Part shown: piece after piece, positions 50,324 to 59,842 of the stretch
Layout: each line of letters begins with the position of its first letter
Position numbering within the stretch: the stretch's first letter is position 1
Assembly: GCF_014842915.1 (NCBI RefSeq)
Contig: NZ_JACYXI010000003.1
Coordinates: forward strand, 62,001 to 126,000
Source: Roseibium litorale
GTDB taxonomy: Bacteria > Pseudomonadota > Alphaproteobacteria > Rhizobiales > Stappiaceae
Length of the DNA stretch: 64,000 bases
Reading direction: 5' to 3'
Position numbers and translations under genes: made by a program
Notes under the pieces: model-generated
The model's input: only the letters and a program-made list of their open reading frames with translations
Told to the model about the DNA's origin: nothing
The model's database searches: none

Positions 50324-53300
50324 ATGTCCGCATTCTTTATTAACAGGCCGATTTTCGCCTGGGTGATTGCGATTGTTACGATGCTTGGCGGCCTCCTCGC
50401 CATTACCACATTGTCGATATCGCAATATCCACAGATCGCCCCGACGACCGTGAACATCAATGCCTCATATCCAGGGGCCGACGCGGCAACGATTGAAAAC
50501 TCGGTGACCAAGGTCATCGAGCAGGGCATGTCGGGGATTGATTATCTCGATTACATGACCTCAACATCTTCCTCGACAGGCTCGGCTCAGTTGACGCTGA
50601 CTTTCACAAATGAGGCGGATCCTGACGTTGCGCAGATGCAGGTTCAGAACAAGCTTCAGCTTGTAACCAGCCAGCTGCCACAGGCGGTGCAGAACAACGG
50701 CATCACGGTGACGAAGTCGACCTCCGGCTTCCTGATGGTGCTTGGCTTTGTGTCGACCGATGACCGGATGACCCAGAACGATCTTGCCGACTATGTCGAC
50801 AGTACCCTCAACGATACTTTGAAGCGTGTCGAAGGGGTCGGGGAAACGCAGCTCTTCGGTTCAGGCTACTCCATGCGGATCTGGCTCGATCCGGAGAAGC
50901 TGAACAAGTACTCTTTGATGCCCGGTGATGTCACCTCGGCTATTGAAGCTCAGAATACTCAGGTTTCTGCCGGTCAGCTGGGCGGTCTTCCTCAAGTTTC
51001 CGGTCAGCAGCTGAACGCAACCGTCACGGCGAGCAGCCGCCTGCAAACAGTTCAGCAGTTCCGGGACATCATCCTGAAGAGCTCCGGCGACGGATCTCTG
51101 GTGCGTCTGAACGACGTTGCACGTGTGGAGATAGGGGCGGAAAGTTACACAACCTCTGCGCTGTACAATGGTAAGGCGGCAACCGGTCTTGCCATCAGTC
51201 TTGCCACTGGCGCCAATGCCCTCGACACTGCGGAGGCCGTTCGGGCCGCTATTGGCCGCCTGTCTTCCACATTCCCGGCTGGTGTCGAAGTGGTCTATCC
51301 CTATGATACGACCCCCTTCGTGCTGCTTTCGATTGAGGAAGTGGCACGCACGCTGATTGAGGCAATTGTTCTCGTCTTTCTGGTGATGCTTCTGTTTTTG
51401 CAGAACATCCGTGCAACGCTCATCCCAACCCTTGCCGTGCCCGTGGTGCTGCTTGGGACTTTCGGGATTCTTGCGGCCTTCGGCTACTCGATCAACACAT
51501 TGACGATGTTTGCCATGGTGCTGGCGATCGGCCTTCTCGTGGATGACGCCATCGTGGTGGTTGAGAACGTCGAGCGCGTGATGGCTGAGGAGGGCCTGCC
51601 TCCGAAGGAAGCCACGCTCAAATCCATGAAGGAAATCACCGGCGCGCTGATCGGTATTGCGACCGTTCTGTCGGCAGTTTTCATTCCGATGGCTTTCTTC
51701 GGCGGTTCGGTAGGTGTGATCTACCGCCAGTTCTCGGTCACCATTGTTTCGGCCATGGTGCTCTCTGTTCTTGTGGCGTTGATCCTGACCCCGGCCTTGT
51801 GCGCGACAATCCTGAAGAAGCACGAAGGTCATGCCGCCAAGAAGGGGCCTTTCGGCTGGTTCAACAAGGCTTTCGATAAGACCGCAACGGCATATAGGGC
51901 AGGTGCGAGCGGGGTTCTGAAGCGCAGCATACGCTTCTTTATTCTGTTTCTCATTCTGGTCGGTGCAATGGGCTGGATGCTCACCAAACTTCCAGGTTCG
52001 TTCTTGCCTGAAGAAGATCAGGGCATGCTTATCGCAAGCGCGACCCTTCCGACCGGTGCTACCCAGGACCGCACGCTGCGTGTACTGGAAAAGATCCGGA
52101 ACCACTTTCTGGAGACGGAGAAGGACTCGGTCGAGAGTGTTTTTACGATCGCAGGCTTCGGATTTGGCGGTCAGGGTCAGAACGTCGGTATTGCCTTCGT
52201 TCGTATGAAGGATTTCGCGGAGCGTAAGTCTCCCGCTCAGTCGGCGCAGGCCGTGGCCGGGCGCGCGATGGGAGCGTTCTCCCAGTACAATGAAGCCCGT
52301 GTCTTTGCGCTCGCGCCTCCTGCGATACAGGGTATGGGCAACACCAATGGCTTCACATTCTATCTTCAGGACATCAATGGCGCTGGCCATGAAGCCCTGA
52401 TGAATGTCCGCAACAGGCTTCTGGGACTTGCAGCTCAAGATCCTAAGCTGGTTGCAACCCGGCCGAATGGTCAGGAGGATACGCCGCAGTTCTCCGTCCA
52501 CATAGATAGCGAAAAAGCACGTGCTCTGGACCTGTCCATCTCGGACATCAACAAAACCCTTTCCACAGCATGGGGGAGCGACTACGTCAACGACTTCATT
52601 GACCGTGGCCGGGTGAAGACCGTTTATGTCCAGTCCGACGCTCCCTATCGCATGCAGCCCTCCAATCTGGGGTTGTGGCATGTCCGCAATTCCAATGGCG
52701 ACATGGTGCCTTTTGAAGCATTCTCCAAGACGAGTTGGTCTTTTGGATCTCCGCGGCTGGAGCGCTACAACGGGTCGTCCGCAGTTCAGATCCAAGGGCA
52801 GGCAGCAGTCGGCGTCAGTTCGGGGGATGCGATGGACCGGATCGATGAACTCGTGGCCCAGCTTCCAGCCGGCTATGCGCATGAATGGACAGGGTTGTCC
52901 TACCAGGAGCGGCTGTCTGGCGATCAGGCAACATCGCTTTATGCGATTTCCCTCCTGGTCGTTTTTCTGAGCCTTGCTGCTCTTTATGAAAGCTGGTCCA
53001 TTCCCTTTGCGGTCATGCTGGCTGTTCCCGTCGGAGTGTTCGGGGCTTTGGCCGCGGCTCTTCTGTTCGGCCAGAGCAACGATGTGTACTTCAAGGTTGG
53101 TCTGCTGACGACAATCGGTCTGGCGGCGAAGAACGCGATTCTCATCGTGGAGTTTGCTATCGAGCGCCAGAACGGGGGACTTGGCCTGATTGAGGCAACT
53201 CTGGAAGCCGCAAGGCAGCGACTTCGTCCGATTCTTATGACGTCCTTTGCGTTCATTCTCGGTGTTACCCCGCTGGCAACATCAACTGGTGCCGGTTCGG

Positions 53301-53467
53301 GAGCTCAGAATTCCATCGGTATCGGGGTGATGGGCGGCATGATCGCTGCTACAGTTCTCGGTGTCTTCTTTGCCCCACTCCTGTTCGTCGTCGTCCGCAA
53401 GTTCTTCGGCGGCAAGACTGCCACCACTGCGCCGGCTTCTTCCGATGCCCGCTCACATGCTGAATGA
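50324..53467 (+). CDS. RND multidrug efflux pump (HAE1 family, AcrB-like)
   Basis: 1047 residues, the usual HAE1 length: [18 protein letters not shown] at the N-terminus, twelve membrane segments, the proton-relay aspartates in [18 protein letters not shown], and two large periplasmic portions. The pump exports hydrophobic compounds driven by protons. It lies six bases after the fusion-protein gene and shortly before the outer-membrane component, so a full tripartite system is encoded. Confidence 0.94.
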   Translation: MSAFFINRPIFAWVIAIVTMLGGLLAITTLSISQYPQIAPTTVNINASYPGADAATIENSVTKVIEQGMSGIDYLDYMTSTSSSTGSAQLTLTFTNEADPDVAQMQVQNKLQLVTSQLPQAVQNNGITVTKSTSGFLMVLGFVSTDDRMTQNDLADYVDSTLNDTLKRVEGVGETQLFGSGYSMRIWLDPEKLNKYSLMPGDVTSAIEAQNTQVSAGQLGGLPQVSGQQLNATVTASSRLQTVQQFRDIILKSSGDGSLVRLNDVARVEIGAESYTTSALYNGKAATGLAISLATGANALDTAEAVRAAIGRLSSTFPAGVEVVYPYDTTPFVLLSIEEVARTLIEAIVLVFLVMLLFLQNIRATLIPTLAVPVVLLGTFGILAAFGYSINTLTMFAMVLAIGLLVDDAIVVVENVERVMAEEGLPPKEATLKSMKEITGALIGIATVLSAVFIPMAFFGGSVGVIYRQFSVTIVSAMVLSVLVALILTPALCATILKKHEGHAAKKGPFGWFNKAFDKTATAYRAGASGVLKRSIRFFILFLILVGAMGWMLTKLPGSFLPEEDQGMLIASATLPTGATQDRTLRVLEKIRNHFLETEKDSVESVFTIAGFGFGGQGQNVGIAFVRMKDFAERKSPAQSAQAVAGRAMGAFSQYNEARVFALAPPAIQGMGNTNGFTFYLQDINGAGHEALMNVRNRLLGLAAQDPKLVATRPNGQEDTPQFSVHIDSEKARALDLSISDINKTLSTAWGSDYVNDFIDRGRVKTVYVQSDAPYRMQPSNLGLWHVRNSNGDMVPFEAFSKTSWSFGSPRLERYNGSSAVQIQGQAAVGVSSGDAMDRIDELVAQLPAGYAHEWTGLSYQERLSGDQATSLYAISLLVVFLSLAALYESWSIPFAVMLAVPVGVFGALAAALLFGQSNDVYFKVGLLTTIGLAAKNAILIVEFAIERQNGGLGLIEATLEAARQRLRPILMTSFAFILGVTPLATSTGAGSGAQNSIGIGVMGGMIAATVLGVFFAPLLFVVVRKFFGGKTATTAPASSDARSHAE

Positions 53468-53480
53468 GTGTTCTGTTGCC

Positions 53481-55028
53481 ATGTTCCGTAAAAACGACCC
53501 GATGAAGTCAGCGCAGCAGCCTCATGCCGCTCGCTCTGGCGGCTTGATGCAAGGTGCGAAATACGCAGCTCTGATTACAGGAACGGCGCTCCTGCTTGCA
53601 GGATGTGCAGTCGGGCCGGACTATCAGAAGCCGGATATGCCGTTGTCTTCTCATTGGCGGAATGCCAATGCGGATACCCCCTCACGCCCGCCAGAGCTTG
53701 CATACTGGTGGAAAAAACTTGATGACCCGCTTCTCAATCAGCTGATTGAGGAGGCCATTGAGAACAATCTCGACGTCCGGACCTCCAAGGCAAAAGTCCG
53801 TGAGGCCCGAGCAAGTTACCGTCAGACCAACGGCGCCCTTTTCCCAACGCTGGATGCCTCCGGTTCTGCGACGAGAAGTAAGGCGGCCGGGAGCAATGGA
53901 TCGACCGGAACTGTCGGCAACCTGTACAATGGAGGCTTTGACGCGAGCTGGGAGCTGGATCTTTTTGGTGCGAACCGCCGGGCGTCGGAGGCTTCGAAAT
54001 ACGGGCTTGACGCTGCGGAAGAAGAACTCCGGGCAACTCTGCTCACTCTGATCGGAGACGTGACCACCAACTATGTCGAGGCTCGCGGTTATCAGTCACG
54101 CATAGCTCTGGCGCGGCGGACGGCAGAATCTCAGGACGAAACCGCCAAGCTGACCCGGAACCGGTTCCAGGTTGGATCTTCCTCAGGGTTGGACGTGGCG
54201 AATGCGGAAGGCCAAGCGTCCAGTACCGCAGCCAATATTCCGACGTTGCAAACTGCTTTTGCGTCTTCGGTACACCGTCTTGGTGTCCTGACGGGGCGCG
54301 AGCCGACGGCCTTGACCGACCGGATGAAGAGGAGCACCAGCATTCCGACGCCGCGGCTTCCAATGCCCTCAGGTGTTCCCGCAACGGTTCTTCTCACGCG
54401 TCCGGACGTCCGGCTGGCGGAGCGTCAACTGGCGCAATCCACCGCCAATATTGGAGCTGCTGAAGCGGCGAAGTACCCTGCTGTCAGCCTGACCGGCAGT
54501 ATCGCCACGTCGGCTGCAAAGTTTGGCGACCTTGGAAAGAACTCCTCGATCAGCTGGTCGTTTGGCCCGACCTTGTCAGTGCCAATATTCAATGCCGGCA
54601 AACTTGCGGCAGCGGCCGATGTGGCACGGGCCCAGAGGGATCAGTATTTCCTCGCTTACAAATCATCCGTTCTCAGTGCTCTTGAGGATGTTGAGAACGC
54701 ACTGGTCGGCTTCTCGCAAGAGCGGGTCCGTTTGCGCAGCTTGCAGAAATCGGTGGATTCCTACCGGAACGCGGCGTCCCTCTCTCAGTCTCTTTACCAG
54801 ACGGGGTCGGTCAGCTTCCTGGACGTTCTCGACGCTGATCGGTCGCTTTATTCGGCAGAAGACAGCCTGATCCAGAGCAAGGTTCTGCTGACCACTTACT
54901 ACATTTCACTGCAGAAGGCGCTGGGTGGTGGCTGGAGTGGGGATGTCGACACATCCAAGCCGGAAGTGGTCGACCAGAATGCCGGACCGCGTCTGGCACT
55001 GACCAAAACGGCTTCCAAGTCACAGTAG
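53481..55028 (+). CDS. Outer-membrane efflux lipoprotein (OprM/NodT family)
   Basis: About 515 residues. A lipobox LLLAGC follows a basic, hydrophobic leader, then AVGPDYQKPDMPL, the hallmark N-terminus of OprM/CmeC-type factors. The tandem outer-membrane efflux repeats show helical stretches such as ALEDVENALVGFSQER and QSLYQTGSVSFLDVLDADRSL. The start is uncertain: ATG 53481, 53502 or 53547 are in frame, none with a strong ribosome site. It ends the efflux operon; a strong terminator follows. Confidence 0.88.
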   Translation: MFRKNDPMKSAQQPHAARSGGLMQGAKYAALITGTALLLAGCAVGPDYQKPDMPLSSHWRNANADTPSRPPELAYWWKKLDDPLLNQLIEEAIENNLDVRTSKAKVREARASYRQTNGALFPTLDASGSATRSKAAGSNGSTGTVGNLYNGGFDASWELDLFGANRRASEASKYGLDAAEEELRATLLTLIGDVTTNYVEARGYQSRIALARRTAESQDETAKLTRNRFQVGSSSGLDVANAEGQASSTAANIPTLQTAFASSVHRLGVLTGREPTALTDRMKRSTSIPTPRLPMPSGVPATVLLTRPDVRLAERQLAQSTANIGAAEAAKYPAVSLTGSIATSAAKFGDLGKNSSISWSFGPTLSVPIFNAGKLAAAADVARAQRDQYFLAYKSSVLSALEDVENALVGFSQERVRLRSLQKSVDSYRNAASLSQSLYQTGSVSFLDVLDADRSLYSAEDSLIQSKVLLTTYYISLQKALGGGWSGDVDTSKPEVVDQNAGPRLALTKTASKSQ

Positions 55029-55061
55029 AGCCAGGTTCTTCTCAGATCTGGTTTCCAGATC

Positions 55062-55095
55062 AAATGCCGGGCTGCTTGCTGCATGCCCGGCATTT
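55062..55095. terminator. Terminator after the RND operon
   Basis: AAATGCCGGGC (55062-55072) and GCCCGGCATTT (55085-55095), an 11-bp perfect stem with a 12-base loop, followed by CTGTTTTC. It is 33 bp after the outer-membrane gene. Confidence 0.85.
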
Positions 55096-55204
55096 CTGTT
55101 TTCACCCCTCTTGATCTTCCCGCTCGGCTGCCCGAATAAGGCATCCGAAAGCGGAAATGGGCTGTGATGCTGCGGCATTTGATGCGAGAGGAGCGAGGCT
55201 TCCA

Positions 55205-56050
55205 ATGACCATTCTCCTGATACACACAGGCGGCACGATTGCTATGGGCCGTACGCCGCAGGGGCTTGCTCCGGTCGAAGGACTGGTCGAAGAGGCCGTA
55301 CGCCAGCGGCTCACGGCAGGAGAGACGCTCAAGACCCATGTTTTCCGCCCCCTTCTCGACAGTTCCGACGTGGGAGCAGCGCATTGGAATGACATGCTGG
55401 AGGCGATAGACGCGGCGCCGGAAGCCGGTGTTCTTTTGACCCATGGCACAGATACCATGGCTTTTACCGGTGCTGCGTTGTCTCAGGCGCTGGCAGGACT
55501 GAACCGCAGGGTTGTCATGTGCGGATCCATGGTGCCGCTACACATGGGCGGTGATGCGGAGACCAATCTGGACCTGGCGCTTTCAGCGCTTCGCACCTCT
55601 GGAGAGGGGGTTCAGCTTGCCTTTTCGGGAGAGCTTCTGCACGCGGAGGGGCTCGTGAAGCACGAGAGCCATGCGGCGGATTCCTTCCGTTCTATCCCGC
55701 AGGATCCGCTACCGCCACCGAAGAGCCGGCGCTTTGACAAGCGCAAGCTCGGGGTGCTCACCCTCTCGCCCGGAATGCCTGCGGAGGTTCTGTCTGCGTC
55801 TCTCTCCGTGCTCGATGGTGCGGTCTTGCGGGTGTTCGGCTCCGGCACAGCCATGTCCGAGCGCTCGATCCTGGAAGCCCTGAGCCTTGCGGTGAAGGCA
55901 GGCAAACGCATCCGTGCTGTCAGCCAGTGTGAAACCGGCGGCCTTGTACCCGGCAGTTATGCCGCGGGAGCCGGACTGTGGGCGACGGGCGTTGAAAATG
56001 GCGGCAAACAGACCGTGGAAGCCGCGCTCATTCACCTTTGGCTGAATTGA
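55205..56050 (+). CDS. Asparaginase-family protein
   Basis: 281 residues, shorter than the 320-350 of classical L-asparaginases. Both catalytic-site motifs are present: LIHTGGTIAMG near the N-terminus (nucleophile Thr) and THGTDTMAFTGAAL at about residue 80. No signal peptide, so cytoplasmic. The start is ATG 55205, family-like and preceded by GAGGAGCGAGG. It stands alone between a terminator and the sigma-54-type regulator gene; no obvious partner. Confidence 0.83.
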   Translation: MTILLIHTGGTIAMGRTPQGLAPVEGLVEEAVRQRLTAGETLKTHVFRPLLDSSDVGAAHWNDMLEAIDAAPEAGVLLTHGTDTMAFTGAALSQALAGLNRRVVMCGSMVPLHMGGDAETNLDLALSALRTSGEGVQLAFSGELLHAEGLVKHESHAADSFRSIPQDPLPPPKSRRFDKRKLGVLTLSPGMPAEVLSASLSVLDGAVLRVFGSGTAMSERSILEALSLAVKAGKRIRAVSQCETGGLVPGSYAAGAGLWATGVENGGKQTVEAALIHLWLN

Positions 56051-56145
56051 ACACTTGCTGACTGGCACCATTCGGGCCAGGCGCTTGACTCCCGGCAGGC
56101 TAACATGGTCTCGCTTTAAAGTAGCGGAGGGGAGGGCCGCAGACG

Positions 56146-57585
56146 GTGACCATCAGCAAAGAGCAAGTTCTGCCGCAGGGCAGCCACGCATCCGGGCAGG
56201 CGGCGAATCCAGCTGCAGGCTCTGGCCCAGGTTCAGGCAAGGAATTCGGCCCGCTTCTCGCACGCGCCTCCATCCTTGTTGTCGATGACGAGCCGGGCAT
56301 GCGCAATTTCCTTAAGCGTACTCTGGGGCCCCGTTGTGCGCATGTGGATGTCGCCGCGGATGTGGCAGAGGCGACCGCGCTGGTCGATAACAACCGCTAC
56401 GACATCGTCATTCTTGATAATATCATGCCGGGCAGGAGCGGGCTTGAATGGCTGGAGGAGCAGCGGGCTATCGGGTTCTTTTCCGACGTGATCCTGATGA
56501 CCGCCTATGCGGATCTGGAAACTGCGATCCAGGCGCTCCGGGCCGGAGCAATGGATTTCGTCCTGAAACCCTTCCGGTCCAATCAGATCCTCAATGCCAT
56601 GTCCCGCTGCCTTGAACGGCGTAACCTGCAGCGGGAAAATTTCGTGCTGCGGCATGAGCTTATGGCGGCGAGCGACCATCTTGCCCTGCGCCATCGTTTG
56701 ATCGGCCACTCCCAGGGTATTGAAGGCATTCGCGAGGCGATCACACGCGTGGCCCCCTTGCCGACCTCCGTGCTGATCTGCGGCCCTTCAGGCTCGGGCA
56801 AGGAAGTGGCGGCCCGTTCGCTCCACGCGCTGTCCGACCGGTCGAGCAAGCCTTTTGTGCCGGTCAATTGCGCGGCCATTCCAGCGGACATGATCGAGGC
56901 CGAGCTGTTTGGTCACGTGAAGGGCGCCTTCACCGGAGCCGGTGACTCGCGCGAAGGGCTGTTCCTTCATGCCCATGGCGGCACGCTGTTCCTCGATGAA
57001 ATCGCGGAGCTGCCCTTGCAGCTGCAGAGCAAGCTATTACGGGCTCTGGAGGACCGGAAGGTGCGGCCGGTCGGTTCCGAACGCGAGGCCTCTGTCGACC
57101 TGCGCTTCGTCTTCGCAACCAACTCCGATCTGGAACGGGCTGTCGCAGAGGGCCGGTTCCGGACAGATCTCTATTACCGCATCAACGTAATGCGGATCGA
57201 TATGCCGCCTCTGAAAGACCGCGGCGACGACGTGATCGAGCTTGCCGAGTTGTTTCTGACCAAGCTTGCCCAGCAGCTTGGCATGCCGTCCATTGATCTG
57301 ACAGAGCGCGCGCGCGAAGCCTTCCGCCAATATGACTGGCCGGGTAATGTCCGGGAACTCCGTAACCTGATCGAGCGGTCTTTGATCCTGGGCAAGTTCC
57401 CCGACCTGACGCCGGCAGTGCCCATGGTTCCGGTTGCGGCAGGGAATACTCTCGAGGATATCGAACGGGATCACATTCTCCGGACCCTGGAGCAGTGTGA
57501 TGGCAACCGCTCGGAAGCGGCCCGCAGACTTGGCGTCTCGCGCAAGACCATTGAGCGCAAGCTGGCGCAGTGGGATGGGCAATGA
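56146..57585 (+). CDS. Sigma-54-dependent response regulator (DctD/NtrC family)
   Basis: 479 residues: a low-complexity N-terminal extension of about 40 residues, a receiver domain with Asp91 (VILDNIMPG), an AAA+ domain with Walker A GPSGSGKE, GAFTGA sigma-54 contact loop, Walker B LFLDEIAELP, and a C-terminal Fis-type helix-turn-helix (EAARRLGVSRKTIERKL). It should activate sigma-54 promoters. It starts with GTG after GGAGGGGAGGG. It overlaps the kinase gene by four bases and probably drives the sigma-54 promoter at 59727. Confidence 0.92.
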   Translation: MTISKEQVLPQGSHASGQAANPAAGSGPGSGKEFGPLLARASILVVDDEPGMRNFLKRTLGPRCAHVDVAADVAEATALVDNNRYDIVILDNIMPGRSGLEWLEEQRAIGFFSDVILMTAYADLETAIQALRAGAMDFVLKPFRSNQILNAMSRCLERRNLQRENFVLRHELMAASDHLALRHRLIGHSQGIEGIREAITRVAPLPTSVLICGPSGSGKEVAARSLHALSDRSSKPFVPVNCAAIPADMIEAELFGHVKGAFTGAGDSREGLFLHAHGGTLFLDEIAELPLQLQSKLLRALEDRKVRPVGSEREASVDLRFVFATNSDLERAVAEGRFRTDLYYRINVMRIDMPPLKDRGDDVIELAELFLTKLAQQLGMPSIDLTERAREAFRQYDWPGNVRELRNLIERSLILGKFPDLTPAVPMVPVAAGNTLEDIERDHILRTLEQCDGNRSEAARRLGVSRKTIERKLAQWDGQ

Positions 57586-59618
57586 CGCCTGAGCCGCGCA
57601 GACGTCCGCGCCTGCCTGTCCGCTACCGTCTTCTTGCCATCGCCTTGCTGCCGACGCTGGTGGTCATTCCGGTGCTTCTGGGTGCCACCATGCTGCGGTG
57701 GAATGCGAAGTTCGACGGAATTTTGATTTCCAAGGTCCGCAGCGACCTAACCGTGGCACATCAGTATTTCAGCCGCATCCTGGAGAGCACCAGCGATGAA
57801 CTGACGGCGCTTGGAGAGTCGGTCGCGTTTCATGCCGCGGTCAAGGCGGGGGTTCCCGGACAGCCGAACGGCCAGCTTGCCGGTCTGCTCAACACCCGGC
57901 GCACGGTGCTGGGGCTGGATTTTCTCTATGCCACCCGCAGCGACGGCACGGTGATCTCTGCTGCCGGGGGACGCGCACCAGGCCACGCGGACCTGAAGTG
58001 GCCAGTCATTGCCAAGGCCACCCAAGGGGAGCCCGCCGTCGCGATCGACATCTTTTCCGGAACCGAGCTTGCCGGGATCGCAAGCCGTCTTGCTGCCAGA
58101 GCGTCGCTTGATCTGATCCCGACAGAAAATGCGGTTTCGAGCGATACGGACCGCAATTCCAAGGGGATGGTCGTTCACGCCGCTTCCCCGGTGATTCTTG
58201 AGGATGGGGAGCGGCTGCTTCTGGTCGGAGGTATTCTGCTCAACCGGAACCTGGAATTTATCGATACGATCAATGATCTGGTCTATCAGCCCGGCAGTCT
58301 GCCCCAGGGCAGTCAGGGGACGGCAACGCTTTTCCTGGATGACGTCCGGATCTCGACCAACGTGCGCCTGTTCGAAGGGAAACGCGCTTTGGGAACGCGT
58401 GTCTCGGCAGTGGTTCGAAACTCAGTTCTGGGGCAAGGGCACGTCTGGCTCGACCGGGCCTTCGTGGTCAATGACTGGTACATCTCCGCCTATGAGCCTA
58501 TCAGGGACAGCTATGGGAAGCGGGTCGGCATGCTCTATGTCGGGTTTCTGGAAGCACCCTTCCGGCAAACCAAAATCATCACGCTGGTTATGGTCGTTCT
58601 GACATTTGTGGCTGTCGCTGCAGCTTCCGTGCCCTTGTTCATGCGATGGGCCGGGGCCATCTTCCGCCCCCTGGAGCGGATGACTGATACCATCAACCGG
58701 GTTGAGGGGGGCGATCTGGATGCCCGGTCGGGTATGCCCGATCTCGGAGACGAGATTTCCCATGTGGCAAGTCACCTCGATGATCTGCTCGATCGGATCC
58801 AGAAGCGTGATCATCAGCTGCGGAGCTGGAACGAGGAGCTGAACACGCGGGTGGAGGAGCGGACCTCCGAATTGTTGGAAGCGAACCGTCAGCTGGAGAG
58901 CACCACCAAGCAACTGGTCATGTCCGAGAAGCTTGCGGCCATCGGGGAAATCACGGCAGGCATTGCCCATGAGATCAACAATCCGATCGCGGTCATTCAG
59001 GGAAATCTGGAAGTGCTTCGCGAAATTGTCGGCGACCGGGCGAATGATGCCCAGACGGAGTTTCGTCTGATCGATGAGCAGACCGAGCGGATGCGCCAGA
59101 TCGTGACCAAGCTGCTGCTCTTTGCCCGGCCGGATGAGTTTTCCGGCGGGGAAGAAGCCAGCGGGACCGGCGAAGTGGTGCGGGATTGCCTGCCCCTCGT
59201 TCGTCACCTCATCCGCAAACAGCAGATCTCGGTCCGGGAGGATCTCCATGCTGAAGGCCTGGCGGCCATCAGCCGGACGGCCCTTCAGCAGGTTCTCGTC
59301 AATCTGATTGTCAATGCGATCCACGCGATGCCGGACGGGGGCGAGCTTCTTTTGGCAAGCGAAGACCACGTTAAGGACGGGCGTAACGGGGTTGCCCTGA
59401 CCGTCTCCGATACAGGCGTGGGTATGGAGCCGGAAGTGGCCTCCCGTATTTTCGATCCCTTCTTTACCACCAAGAAAGGGACCGGCACCGGGCTTGGTCT
59501 TTCCATCAGCCACATGCTGGTCACGGAGGCTGAGGGGACCATCAAGGTCAAGAGCACGCCGGGTGAGGGGACCGCCTTCACCATCTGGCTGCCGGAATTT
59601 TCTGGCCGCGCGCATTAA
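57582..59618 (+). CDS. Sensor histidine kinase (DctB-like) partner of the sigma-54 regulator
   Basis: 678 residues: first membrane helix about 15-38, a large periplasmic Cache-like sensing domain (about 40-330), second helix about 330-355, HAMP, coiled coil, then the phospho-accepting His463 in GIAHEINNPIAVIQ and an ATPase domain (NLIVNAIHAMPDGG, DTGVGM, GTGLGLSIS). The ligand is unknown; a carboxylate like formate or oxalate would fit the downstream transporter. ATGA overlap with the regulator; in-frame GTG at 57570 is possible. Confidence 0.92.
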   Translation: MTPEPRRRPRLPVRYRLLAIALLPTLVVIPVLLGATMLRWNAKFDGILISKVRSDLTVAHQYFSRILESTSDELTALGESVAFHAAVKAGVPGQPNGQLAGLLNTRRTVLGLDFLYATRSDGTVISAAGGRAPGHADLKWPVIAKATQGEPAVAIDIFSGTELAGIASRLAARASLDLIPTENAVSSDTDRNSKGMVVHAASPVILEDGERLLLVGGILLNRNLEFIDTINDLVYQPGSLPQGSQGTATLFLDDVRISTNVRLFEGKRALGTRVSAVVRNSVLGQGHVWLDRAFVVNDWYISAYEPIRDSYGKRVGMLYVGFLEAPFRQTKIITLVMVVLTFVAVAAASVPLFMRWAGAIFRPLERMTDTINRVEGGDLDARSGMPDLGDEISHVASHLDDLLDRIQKRDHQLRSWNEELNTRVEERTSELLEANRQLESTTKQLVMSEKLAAIGEITAGIAHEINNPIAVIQGNLEVLREIVGDRANDAQTEFRLIDEQTERMRQIVTKLLLFARPDEFSGGEEASGTGEVVRDCLPLVRHLIRKQQISVREDLHAEGLAAISRTALQQVLVNLIVNAIHAMPDGGELLLASEDHVKDGRNGVALTVSDTGVGMEPEVASRIFDPFFTTKKGTGTGLGLSISHMLVTEAEGTIKVKSTPGEGTAFTIWLPEFSGRAH

Positions 59619-59648
59619 GACAAAATGTCTCTACCTGGTCAAAATGTC
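59618..59648. promoter_or_regulatory. Twin upstream repeat (candidate sigma-54 enhancer site)
   Basis: AGACAAAATGTCT (59618-59630, perfect 5-bp inverted repeat) and GTCAAAATGTC (59638-59648) are two related copies spaced 19 bp. They lie about 80-110 bp before the -24 element, the usual enhancer distance for NtrC-family activators. Confidence 0.55.
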
Positions 59649-59726
59649 GCACCCTGAATGATCCGTTCGGGTGGAGCTTTCTGTCGTGACTGGCCGCTTT
59701 CTCCCGACTTTTCCGTTTCCTCCCAG

Positions 59727-59743
59727 TTGGTACGCCCATTGCA
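59727..59743 (+). promoter_or_regulatory. Sigma-54 (-24/-12) promoter of the OFA transporter gene
   Basis: TTGGTACGCCCATTGCA matches the consensus TTGGCACG-N4-TTGCA at all but one position, with GG-N10-GC spacing exact (GG 59729-59730, GC 59741-59742). It lies about 100 bp before the OFA start and just after the DctB/DctD-like pair. Confidence 0.8.
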
Positions 59744-59842
59744 ATCCTTACCCCGTGGGCCGCGCGTTGGGGAATGCGAGGAATGCCCGGACTGGATACC
59801 GCCGGGATCCGCCGATGCGACGGCCAATATGGGAGGAACTAC

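Noticed and set aside
50861..52882. A 673-codon open frame on the minus strand opposite the RND pump
   Set aside because: Antisense of a clear HAE1 pump gene; composition rich in His, Arg and Gln, no family resemblance.
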